Shown here in pieces: positions 1 to 5,721 of a DNA stretch of 7,938 bases (positions are counted from its first letter, which is position 1; each line of letters begins with the position of its first letter). This DNA comes from JAYQPQ01 sp038145405 (GTDB lineage Bacteria; Pseudomonadota; Gammaproteobacteria; Pseudomonadales; GM7GCV1), in NCBI GenBank assembly GCA_038145405.1, contig JAYQPQ010000069.1, positions 1 through 7,938 of the forward strand, read 5' to 3'. Made by a program: the position numbers and the translations under genes. The notes under the pieces are model-generated. The model made no database searches. It had not been told where the DNA came from and was given only the letters and a program-made list of their open reading frames with translations.

Positions 1-32
1 AACCGGAACTGAGCTTTGCTCTTGGCTGGCAT
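1..32 (-). CDS. Start of a small protein gene beginning MPAKSKAQFR (3' part outside window)
   Basis: Ten codons are visible on the minus strand from ATG 32, reading MPAKSKAQFR and still open at the window edge. The ATG follows the previous TGA (35-37) after two bases, in keeping with the tight spacing of the operon. The terminus resembles the MPAKSKAQQR start of short DUF3008-type proteins, which are small, basic and of unknown function and are often found in phages and bacteria. The ribosome site is weak (TTGGTTGA), so coupling to the preceding gene would be needed. The short visible part limits certainty. Confidence 0.5.
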   Translation of the reverse strand, partial: MPAKSKAQFR

Positions 33-34
33 GA

Positions 35-616
35 TCAACCAATCTGAAAGACAGTCAGGATGATCGAAGGAGTCGCGGGTCTAGTCGGTGAAACTTGCGC
101 CGCCGTGTACTCAATGTCTACATCTGTGCTTGGCGTAGACCAGACAAGCTCAATGTAATCATTTGCAGCAGCAACTCCGGGCAAATCAATCGTGACAACC
201 GTATGCCCCGGCACCCCTGCGTGAAATGTCGGGATGTCTTCCCTCGTATTTGACAGAGGGTAGTCACTACCATTCAGCCTGACCCAAAAATCGGCGGTGT
301 AAACTTGATTCCCTTGATTTTCCATCTGCAAGACCACATTCAGCATGAATGTTCCGGCCTTTGCAAAAGTGATCTTTGAGTTATCAACAAGGCTGATGTT
401 CTGGGAAAACGCAACCGTGTCAAAGGTAATCACCGTTGCCGTGTTAGCCAGAGCGGTTTGCGTCGTTGTATCCAGCAGAGCAATCCTGTTCTGGGTGTAT
501 GCACCAAATGTCGTTAGAGACGTTTGTACATTCGCGCCATCTTGTACAAGCGGCACTAGCTCCGCGCCAGTCAGCGCAGCCGCTGACGGCATTGCCGAAA
601 TCTTCTGATCAGCCAT
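35..616 (-). CDS. Virion surface/tail-fibre-type protein with C1q/TNF-like domain, 193 aa
   Basis: Two modules are visible. Residues 1-40 (MADQKISAMPSAAALTGAEL, then VPLVQDGANVQTS) match the short N-terminal module I recall from fibre-like proteins of environmental phages, of the form KISALP-A-TLTGAELVP-VQDG. Residues about 48-193 look like a C1q/TNF-type jelly roll: DTTTQTALANTATVITFDT opens the domain, SKITFAKAGTFMLNVVLQME (80-99) is the typical strand pair, and DFWVRLNGSDYPLSNTRED is the typical loop and strand. NDYIELVWSTPSTDVDIEY and a final strand SIILTVFQIG close it. Such domains form trimers and often sit at the tips of surface appendages, so host or debris binding is likely. ATG 616 has GGAGG seven bases upstream and overlaps the previous stop (TAATG). 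A capsid-surface fibre is as likely as a tail fibre. Assignment is by pattern memory. Confidence 0.74.
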   Translation of the reverse strand: MADQKISAMPSAAALTGAELVPLVQDGANVQTSLTTFGAYTQNRIALLDTTTQTALANTATVITFDTVAFSQNISLVDNSKITFAKAGTFMLNVVLQMENQGNQVYTADFWVRLNGSDYPLSNTREDIPTFHAGVPGHTVVTIDLPGVAAANDYIELVWSTPSTDVDIEYTAAQVSPTRPATPSIILTVFQIG

Positions 617-855
617 TACGAAGCCTCCAATCTAATCTTGCTGTCGTCCTCTTGCAGAACGTACCCCGGAGATGTCTCATCCGCGATGTAAAACCTTGAC
701 GCAGGCGGCGCACCATAGAACAAATCAACGACTCCTCCGGCACCCACATTCTCGCCCGGGTTGTCATCTATCTTGTTCTCCGCGCCTACACCGACCGCAT
801 ACCCCTTCGTGGTATTCGCACGGTTTGCTACGGCTGAATCACCGACCTGTGCCAT
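616..855 (-). CDS. Small protein, 79 aa, unknown function
   Basis: The product begins MAQVGDSAVANRANTTKGYA and contains VGVGAENKIDDNPGENVGAG, then a more hydrophobic part (GVVDLFYGAPPASRFYIADE) and an acidic/basic end (LQEDDSKIRLEAS). There is no signal peptide, membrane segment or cysteine. Only a weak AGGCAGG-like site precedes ATG 855, but the start overlaps the previous stop by one base (TGATG), and its own TAA overlaps the next start by one base (TAATG). It is therefore probably translated by re-initiation in a three-gene relay. Context suggests a small virion or tail-interface component; the sequence itself does not tell. Confidence 0.68.
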   Translation of the reverse strand: MAQVGDSAVANRANTTKGYAVGVGAENKIDDNPGENVGAGGVVDLFYGAPPASRFYIADETSPGYVLQEDDSKIRLEAS

Positions 856-1157
856 CAGATGCCTGCCTGAATGACTTTCATGGTAGCGCTACCGGTTCCC
901 GAGTTGACCAGAACCTTGATGCCAGTCACAGGGAATGCATAGTTGCCATCTGCGTCAGAAGTCTGCGCGGCAACCGTCGGATGCGAGAACCATGTCGTAA
1001 AACCTACGGCAGGGTCATCAAACGTATGCTGGACTGTGTAATCAACCGTGCCAGTTGCGATAACACCAAACCCGACATTGAACGGGCTGATGTTGGTATT
1101 CATAACCAGCGCGTCACTAGACCCCACGCCAGTCTGGGAAACTGTTTGGACTTTCAT
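855..1157 (-). CDS. Small beta-rich structural protein, 100 aa, unknown role
   Basis: The product begins MKVQTVSQTGVGSSDALVMN and is rich in Thr, Val, Gly and Ser, with alternating beta-type segments (GVIATGTVDYTVQHTFDDPA, GIKVLVNSGTGSATMKVIQAG). It looks like a compact beta-barrel or beta-sandwich. The pattern of a TVDYTVQHTFDD strand followed by a Trp-containing loop (TTWFSHP) suggests a virion surface or tail-interface protein rather than an enzyme. ATG 1157 has GAGGG seven bases upstream, and the 10-bp hairpin stands just before it. Its TGA overlaps the start of the next gene by one base (TGATG), so the two are translationally coupled. I cannot name a family; fibre, decoration or head-tail interface are all possible. 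Confidence 0.72.
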   Translation of the reverse strand: MKVQTVSQTGVGSSDALVMNTNISPFNVGFGVIATGTVDYTVQHTFDDPAVGFTTWFSHPTVAAQTSDADGNYAFPVTGIKVLVNSGTGSATMKVIQAGI

Positions 1158-1173
1158 TTCAATCCCTCAAGCA

Positions 1174-1198
1174 AAGCGGGGGCACGAGGCCCCCACTT
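1174..1198 (-). terminator. GC-rich hairpin after the Lys/Gly-rich gene
   Basis: The minus-strand RNA can pair AAGUGGGGGC with GCCCCCGCUU around a CUCGU loop, ten pairs including one G-U. On the plus strand the same position would be a C-A mismatch, so the structure suits minus-strand RNA. The tail is only TTTGCTT, which makes a strong intrinsic terminator doubtful. It lies between the stop at 1203 and the GAGGG ribosome site of the next gene, and matches the hairpin at 2636-2660 in layout and in the flanking AAG and CTT bases. Confidence 0.42.
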
Positions 1199-1202
1199 AT
1201 CT

Positions 1203-2222
1203 TCAACGTGCCCGACCGCCGCGCTTCTTGCCGGGAGTTACTGTCACAGATTTCTCCGTTTCGGTAACGCTACCGGATTCTTTGGGAGTGCTCCCAAACA
1301 ATTCCTTGATCCCTTTCATGGCCTTGCGACCAAGACTTGGGATAAAGTCTCTCAGCGATTCGTTCTCTTCCGTTTTCATCCTCTCGAAGTTCTCCCGACC
1401 TTTCCGTTGCCGGATGTCTTGGATCTGTTCTTGGATGTCAGAAGGAACTTTTTCGGCATCAAGAAGCATCTTTCTTTCGGCCTCGGATAATGCTCCTTGG
1501 CCGTCAAAAGTGCCACCGCCAGCCATCTTCACCTTTCCACCTCTTTTGAAGGTGCCAGACTGAAGATTGTTCTTGACGGGCTTGGAGACAGGCTTCTTCG
1601 GGTACGCTACGGGCCGACCGGTGTCGTTAACACTGCCCCCCGTAGCGTAGGCCTTTTTTGAGGCACCGCCTTTCTTGTAGCCACCAGCGTTACCCAGCTT
1701 GACCTCACCAGTCTTGGTATTGGTCACACCGGGCTTCGAGGACGATACATTGCCCTCAACGCCGCCGCCCTTGACGCCACCGCCATCCTTGTAGCCGCCT
1801 TGGCCATTGACGACGCCGCCGGTTTTGAAGCCACCCTGACCCATGACGACACCACCGGTCTTCAGGCCTTTGTGGGCCTTGGACGCAGCTTTCTCGGCAT
1901 GCTTGGAGAGCTTCTTATCGACGTTTTTGATAGCAGCCATCTCAGCCTTGTGCTCGGCCTTGGTTTCGCCACCTTCTTTCATCGTCGGACGGCCCATCGG
2001 CGCAGCTTTCATGGCTGCACGACGCGCTGCCAAAGAAGGACGAGTCGGACGAGCAACCGGGGACATCCCGCCACGAGCACCAACCGGTGCCATCGCGGGC
2101 GTACCCATCATGCCGCCATTCATCATCTTCTTGGGCTTGGAGACGGAACCACCTTTTTTGAGCTTCAGTTCGACCGTCGGCTCAGTGGTGTCCATTTTCA
2201 CCATAGGTTTGAATTGACCCAT
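1203..2222 (-). CDS. Lys/Gly-rich repeat protein, 339 aa, unknown function
   Basis: I do not recognise a functional family. Four zones are visible. Residues 1-118 are basic and Met/Ala/Pro-rich (KKGGSVSKPKKMMNGG, RPSLAARRAAMKAAPMGRP). Residues 121-144 are two tandem 12-residue repeats (KTGGVVMGQGGF, KTGGVVNGQGGY), with a degenerate third from 145. Up to about 240, further basic-x-Gly-Gly motifs recur (KKGGAS, KRGGKVK, also NAGGYK and ATGGSV). Residues 245-309 form a charged helical block (ALSEAERKMLLDAEKV, DIQEQIQDIRQRK, GIKELFG), and the tail ends TPGKKRGGRAR. The low complexity and strong positive charge suit binding nucleic acid or an acidic partner inside the particle, or a flexible linker; all of this is inference. 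ATG 2222 has AAGGAG six bases upstream, overlapping the stop of the preceding gene. The clean frame, ribosome site and non-random repeats support a real gene. Confidence 0.8.
   Translation of the reverse strand: MGQFKPMVKMDTTEPTVELKLKKGGSVSKPKKMMNGGMMGTPAMAPVGARGGMSPVARPTRPSLAARRAAMKAAPMGRPTMKEGGETKAEHKAEMAAIKNVDKKLSKHAEKAASKAHKGLKTGGVVMGQGGFKTGGVVNGQGGYKDGGGVKGGGVEGNVSSSKPGVTNTKTGEVKLGNAGGYKKGGASKKAYATGGSVNDTGRPVAYPKKPVSKPVKNNLQSGTFKRGGKVKMAGGGTFDGQGALSEAERKMLLDAEKVPSDIQEQIQDIRQRKGRENFERMKTEENESLRDFIPSLGRKAMKGIKELFGSTPKESGSVTETEKSVTVTPGKKRGGRAR
1791..1862 (-). repeat. 36-bp in-frame tandem repeat, two units plus degenerate third
   Basis: Two adjacent 36-base units (1827-1862 and 1791-1826) encode KTGGVVMGQGGF and KTGGVVNGQGGY. 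They differ at many third positions (for example AAG against AAA for the Lys), so selection has kept the protein repeat while the DNA has drifted. A third partial copy (KDGGGVKGGG) follows at lower coordinates. Confidence 0.8.
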
Positions 2223-2232
2223 GATTTTCTCC

Positions 2233-2619
2233 TTACGGTGCCGGAGAGCGATAAACCACCGTCACACGAGCAGCACCAGCCGCCGCTGCAGTACCCGATT
2301 GAGCATAAGTCGCCGTCACCGCAACTTCAGCGGATCCAACGTCAGCCCAGTCGGCATACACACCGGTAGACGCAACACTAGCGCGGCCAGCAGAACCAAC
2401 TCCCGTTGCTGCAACATAAGCCGCAGCAGAGCCAGATTTGCCAACAGCGATCGTGTTGGTAGTGCCTGCATCAAATGCAGTGGTTACATCGATATTGATA
2501 TCGATGATTTGAGCATTAGCCGGAATCGTCCCTACTGTCACTGCAGAACTATCGGTATAAGCAATAGTCGCGGTAACAGCCGAGAGAACCCCACCAATGT
2601 TGGTCACTTGGTTTCCCAT
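2233..2619 (-). CDS. Probable head decoration protein, 128 aa
   Basis: This small beta-rich protein is dominated by Ala, Val, Thr, Gly and Ser and has no Cys. The segment VTVGTIPANAQIIDINIDV (about 28-46) followed by TAFDAGTTNTIAVGKSG (47-63) is a pattern I recall from small head-associated proteins of many tailed phages. There, a TIPAGA-type strand precedes a phrase like AFNAGTTN with an (I/L)-x-(V/I)-G strand. The rest is further beta strands and Ala/Gly turns, ending in RVTVVYRSPAP. The first gene after the capsid gene and its hairpin, it is probably made in large amounts and placed on the outer capsid. ATG 2619 follows AAGGAGA at good spacing, and its TAA forms part of the next gene's ribosome site (TAAGGAG). 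An adaptor or minor tail role is the main alternative. Confidence 0.7.
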   Translation of the reverse strand: MGNQVTNIGGVLSAVTATIAYTDSSAVTVGTIPANAQIIDINIDVTTAFDAGTTNTIAVGKSGSAAAYVAATGVGSAGRASVASTGVYADWADVGSAEVAVTATYAQSGTAAAAGAARVTVVYRSPAP

Positions 2620-2635
2620 GTCCGGTTCTCCTTAA

Positions 2636-2660
2636 AAGCGGGGGATTGCTCCCCCGGCTT
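2636..2660 (-). terminator. GC-rich hairpin after the major capsid gene, possible terminator
   Basis: On the minus strand a CGGGGGA arm pairs with TCCCCCG around a GCAA tetraloop. An outer AAG/CTT pair, separated by one bulged C, extends the stem. The arm runs into TTTT followed by A, so it is a short-tailed candidate for an intrinsic terminator. It starts just after the capsid stop codon and ends about three bases before the AAGGAGA ribosome site of the next gene. Partial termination, mRNA 3'-end protection or control of downstream initiation would all fit. Confidence 0.5.
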
Positions 2661-2663
2661 GAT

Positions 2664-3581
2664 TTAGACGCCCGGAGTGCCGTACATGGCGCGGGGATCA
2701 GTGAAGCCAACGTCATAACGCTCGGTGGCCTTGTACCGCATGGTGTCGGTCTCAAAGTCACCTTCCATCGTCTTCTCCAGACGACGACGCATCAGCAGCT
2801 TCATACCTTCCGGCGCATCCGTCTGCACCCACCAAGCGGTAGCGCTGGTCAGACGCGACAGAACAGCGGCACCCTCGTCGAGCAGTCCGATGGACTTGAT
2901 CGGGTTGATGTCGTTGTTTGCGTTGCCTGCCCGCAGAACCGACTTGAGCAGCACTTCAGCTTGGAAGAGGTTGCCCGGGGCCACGACCAGTTGGCGCGGA
3001 ACCAGACGAATCTTCTTGCCGTTGTTGTCAACCGCCTGACGGATCTGGATCAGCATCTGCTCCAGAGAAGTCTGCGACAGGTTGGCTGCGGTGGTCAGCA
3101 GGTTGGAGAACGTACCATTCACGATCGGGTGCGAAGCACTGTTCAGGGCGACACCGTCACCACCAGCCGAAGCGCCGCCAGTAAAGGCGTTGTTCAGCAC
3201 GTTGGCGCACAGGGTCTCCTTGGTCTCAATCAGCGACTGAGCAAGGTGCTTGGCGTAAACCTGACCGATACGGATGTGGTCGCCGTCTTCCACGAGCACT
3301 TTGGTCAGCGCGAAGGCCAGACCATAGACGTTATAAACGTAGCGCTTGAGGAAGAGCACACCGCCCTGCTGATAGGTCACCGGAGTGCCATCAGGCAGTT
3401 GCGGAGCGGCACCAAAACCGTACAGGACCGGCTCTTCGTGATAGTTACGCGGAATGCCTTCTTGTTCGCGGAACACGCGGCTCCACTCGTCGGCACGTTG
3501 GTCATAGACTCCGTCGAAGCACTCGTTGAGGATCGGCTCAACAATCGACCGAAAGTCGGTACTACGCATCGGGGCTGCCAT
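2664..3581 (-). CDS. Major capsid protein, 305 aa
   Basis: This protein would build the icosahedral shell. Its length and features suit an HK97-fold coat protein. The N-terminal arm is MAAPMRSTDFRSIVEPILNE. A long amphipathic helix region lies near 100-135 (IGQVYAKHLAQSLIETKETL, the spine-helix candidate), and a Gly/Ala-rich turn with SASHPIVNG near 147-156 recalls the HPL element of Mu gpT-like coats. The P-domain-like part has RLVPRQLVVAPGNLFQAEVL near 190-210. The C-terminal part has TAWWVQTDAPEGMKLLMRRR and the end AMYGTPGV. Start ATG 3581 has AAGGAGG eight bases upstream, the strongest site of the large genes, fitting high expression. Third positions are visibly G/C-rich. A hairpin that could end transcripts follows its stop. 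It is the best capsid candidate in the window, flanked by two other beta-rich head proteins; the exact coat family needs a profile search. Confidence 0.85.
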   Translation of the reverse strand: MAAPMRSTDFRSIVEPILNECFDGVYDQRADEWSRVFREQEGIPRNYHEEPVLYGFGAAPQLPDGTPVTYQQGGVLFLKRYVYNVYGLAFALTKVLVEDGDHIRIGQVYAKHLAQSLIETKETLCANVLNNAFTGGASAGGDGVALNSASHPIVNGTFSNLLTTAANLSQTSLEQMLIQIRQAVDNNGKKIRLVPRQLVVAPGNLFQAEVLLKSVLRAGNANNDINPIKSIGLLDEGAAVLSRLTSATAWWVQTDAPEGMKLLMRRRLEKTMEGDFETDTMRYKATERYDVGFTDPRAMYGTPGV

Positions 3582-3594
3582 GTCTTAGCCCTCC

Positions 3595-4167
3595 TTAGAT
3601 AGCGTTAACGGACGCATTGACTTGCGACTCGTTAACCGTTACCCGCACAATCGTGTACGCATCGCCCCAAGCATTGCCGGGGTACGGAGCCAGATCACGA
3701 ATCAGCATCTGTGCGCTGTTGCCTGCGCCCGCCAAAGTGGTGGACAGAGTGCATTGCGACAGACCGGTAGTCGTCGATCCAGCAGTCGTGTTACTCAGGT
3801 CGGCCATATCGCCAACCGCAGACTGAGCCAGCGAACCAGCAGCCTGAATTTCGTAAACGATGTTCGGGTCGTTGTAGAAGTACGCAACGCACGAACCGGT
3901 CTGGTATGCCGTGGAGGCAGGCCAGTAGTTCGACACGCGGCGACGGCCAGTGGTGTCAGTCCATTCGACGCCATCAAAAGCGCCAACAAAAGCCTCTCCG
4001 GCTGCAGCAGGCTGAATAACGCCAGCGGTGGCGTATTTAACCGGTTGACCTTTGAGGATGTCCGAGGCATAGCCCGAAGTGATGCCGTTAGCCAGCGCCT
4101 GTGCGCGATCCAAACCGGAGGGGTGGAACGCAGGGCGCAGACCGAACGGAGCAGAGGTTGCAGACAT
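3595..4167 (-). CDS. Probable phage head structural protein, 190 aa
   Basis: The frame is open for 49 codons further upstream, but ATG 4167 is the true start: it has AAGGAG seven bases upstream and the protein begins MSATSAPFGLRPAFHPSG, a terminus I recall from uncultured-phage head proteins. The longer version would overlap the preceding gene in a region of poor composition. Residues after about 30 alternate small and beta-forming residues (GQPVKYATAGVIQPAAAGEAF). They include a Trp-Thr turn (GVEWTDTTGRRRVSNYW), a Thr/Ser/Gly-rich segment near 130-150 and a final strand (AYTIVRVTVNESQ). This fits an all-beta particle protein. It ends in TAA that overlaps the ribosome site of the major capsid gene. 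A decoration, vertex or minor capsid role is plausible; no enzyme motif is visible. Confidence 0.75.
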   Translation of the reverse strand: MSATSAPFGLRPAFHPSGLDRAQALANGITSGYASDILKGQPVKYATAGVIQPAAAGEAFVGAFDGVEWTDTTGRRRVSNYWPASTAYQTGSCVAYFYNDPNIVYEIQAAGSLAQSAVGDMADLSNTTAGSTTTGLSQCTLSTTLAGAGNSAQMLIRDLAPYPGNAWGDAYTIVRVTVNESQVNASVNAI

Positions 4168-4189
4168 AGTCTTACTCCTTGTCCATTTG

Positions 4190-4735
4190 TTACCCCTCGA
4201 ATACGGGGGCGGTACTGGTTGGTGTATCGAGTTTGCCCAGCCCGTCTCCTTCCAACCGCACAAGGGATTTCCCGTTGCTATCGCGCTGATTTTGGAGATT
4301 CTCAACTTGGACACGGATTTTTTCCGCCTCTTCGTTGGGCATCTCGTAATGGAGGTGAGTCATTAAAGCCTGATACTCATCCATCGGCAGCTTGAAAAGC
4401 AGCATCTCGTTACACGAGATTTGTCCAACATGCTCACCAGCCTTGACTTTGTAATTCTGAAACCCGGGTAACTCATCGGCCATAACCGGAACGTACCCAA
4501 GCCGAATACGCTTATCAATGCTGTCGTAACTGTTGGTGGTTGAAAGCCAGCACAAGTGCCATCCCGGCATTTCCGGGAGTTTAGGCAAAGCCGACTGCGT
4601 CCACTCATCGCTCCACATCTTTCGACGTTCCTGCGCTGAAATGAACTTTTCCTGAGGGGGCTGACGGGTAGCGTCCTCGCTTGAGCGATCTTGGCGTCCA
4701 CCAGCTTTCAGAGATTTTTTAAGACGAGATTCCAT
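4190..4735 (-). CDS. Conserved phage head-region protein, 181 aa, unknown function
   Basis: I do not recognise a named family. The first 40 residues are basic and probably disordered (MESRLKKSLKAGGRQDRSSE). A compact core follows with LPEMPGWHLCWLSTTNSYDS (about 53-72), then RIRLGYVPV and a Gly/Val-rich strand (KAGEHVGQISCNEMLLFKLP). A helix around 122-152 (YQALMTHLHYEMPNEEAEKIRVQVENLQNQR) leads to a flexible tail. The aromatic WHLCW element followed by a NSYDS turn looks like a structural core rather than an active site. The start has AGGAG six bases upstream, made from the last two codons (Arg-Ser) of the preceding scaffold-like gene. It sits between scaffold and head-protein genes, so a role in head assembly is the best inference. 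A head-completion or connector protein is possible but unproven. Confidence 0.72.
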   Translation of the reverse strand: MESRLKKSLKAGGRQDRSSEDATRQPPQEKFISAQERRKMWSDEWTQSALPKLPEMPGWHLCWLSTTNSYDSIDKRIRLGYVPVMADELPGFQNYKVKAGEHVGQISCNEMLLFKLPMDEYQALMTHLHYEMPNEEAEKIRVQVENLQNQRDSNGKSLVRLEGDGLGKLDTPTSTAPVFEG

Positions 4736-4737
4736 TA

Positions 4738-5712
4738 TTAGCTCCTATAACCTTGGTTTTTTCGTGCTTCTTGAGCATAGCGCTTGATCATTCGATTCCG
4801 TTTTTCCGGATCGTCCCAGTAACCCGCATCCTTCATCGCCCTAACCTGTTCTGCATTAAGGGTGAAGGTATTTGAGCCACCAGCACGAGTTGAAGATTCG
4901 CGCCCTGATCCAGTTACAACGCTCCTTGGTTTACTACGAGCCGACGGAACTTCGTCGTTATTCCGATTGTATCGGTGAGGGAGATATTGTTGCAAGCGAT
5001 TATCAAGTTCTTCCCAATAATCTTCTCGCGTTGGGTCCCAACCCTCGGAAGTTAGCTCCTCATCGACCTGTTTGGCGATTTTGCTGTCCATGTCCTTGTT
5101 ATCGGGCTTGTACCAGCTATTTCGCTCCATCCAGTCGGCAGCATGCCGCTGTAGCCTCGGGTCCGGGATGTTTTGCTGCCGTTGAGGCTGAACCGCCGTT
5201 TTTTTCAGGTTATTTAGGGTATCAACCTGCTGGCGGGCCTCGTACCACATCTCCTGAGCCTTAGCCAAAGCCTCCCCATCCTGCATATTGGTCGCCTCGG
5301 CAATCTTTGCCTTGGCATATTGCAGTCGCAGGGCGGTGTCTTCGATCGCCTTATCGATCCGGGCGATGTCCGCAGAGTGCGTTTTTCGCTCTACAGCCGA
5401 CAAACGCTCCAAAAGTTCCTGATTTTGGCGCTCTAGGAGGGCTAATTTGTGGTCTTTTTCGATATTTGTGCGCTTAACCAGTTCGCGTTTGGCCTTTCGG
5501 CGGGCGCGTTTGGCCTCTCGCAGCGCATCAGAGTCGTCCGGACTGTCATCATTTTCCGGATCTTCAGAAACGGCCCCACCATCGGCCATTTCGACTTCTT
5601 GGTCGTCTTCTGCCTGCGGATTGGGGATATTGTCAGGAAGTTCGACGACAGCAGAGCCGTCTTGCTCCTCCTTGACCTCTATCCGCTCTTCAACTTGAGT
5701 ATCAGTGCTCAT
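4738..5712 (-). CDS. Probable capsid scaffolding protein, 324 aa
   Basis: A scaffolding protein would assemble with the coat protein into the procapsid and then leave. The first 65 residues are very acidic (including AEDDQEVEMADGG and EDPENDDSPDDSD). A basic patch follows (REAKRARRKAKRELVKR, about 65-81), then a long helical or coiled-coil region rich in Leu, Glu and Arg to about residue 170. The middle part has Trp/Tyr-containing segments (DWMERNSWY, EGWDPTREDYWEEL), then a Ser/Arg-rich flexible linker near 255-280. The C-terminus is a small positively charged helical tail (KRNRMIKRYAQEARKNQGYRS); P22-type scaffolds also bind coat through a basic C-terminal helix. It lies between portal and capsid genes, the usual scaffold place. 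The start is supported by AAGGGG five bases upstream. I see no protease signature. The call rests on composition and position; another head-associated protein is possible. Confidence 0.68.
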   Translation of the reverse strand: MSTDTQVEERIEVKEEQDGSAVVELPDNIPNPQAEDDQEVEMADGGAVSEDPENDDSPDDSDALREAKRARRKAKRELVKRTNIEKDHKLALLERQNQELLERLSAVERKTHSADIARIDKAIEDTALRLQYAKAKIAEATNMQDGEALAKAQEMWYEARQQVDTLNNLKKTAVQPQRQQNIPDPRLQRHAADWMERNSWYKPDNKDMDSKIAKQVDEELTSEGWDPTREDYWEELDNRLQQYLPHRYNRNNDEVPSARSKPRSVVTGSGRESSTRAGGSNTFTLNAEQVRAMKDAGYWDDPEKRNRMIKRYAQEARKNQGYRS

Positions 5713-5721
5713 TTTCGCCCC

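Noticed and set aside
672..1490. Plus-strand open frame of 272 codons
   Set aside because: It spans four minus-strand genes or gene ends and the hairpin at 1174-1198; the translation is rich in His, Arg, Cys and Pro without any domain.
1791..1862. CRISPR-like or regulatory direct repeat
   Set aside because: There are only two to three units, in frame, without spacers, and the differences are mostly synonymous, so it is a protein repeat.
2646..3602. Plus-strand open frame of 318 codons opposite the capsid gene
   Set aside because: It mirrors the major capsid gene almost end to end, has no recognisable motif and is explained by the G/C-ending codon use of the capsid gene.
4168..4314. Longer N-terminus (49 extra codons) for the 190-residue head protein
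   Set aside because: It overlaps the coding end of the preceding gene, whereas ATG 4167 has AAGGAG at good spacing and gives a recognised N-terminus.
3622..4395. Plus-strand open frame of 257 codons
   Set aside because: It crosses the border of two well-supported minus-strand genes and their ribosome site, with an Arg/Ser-rich shadow composition.
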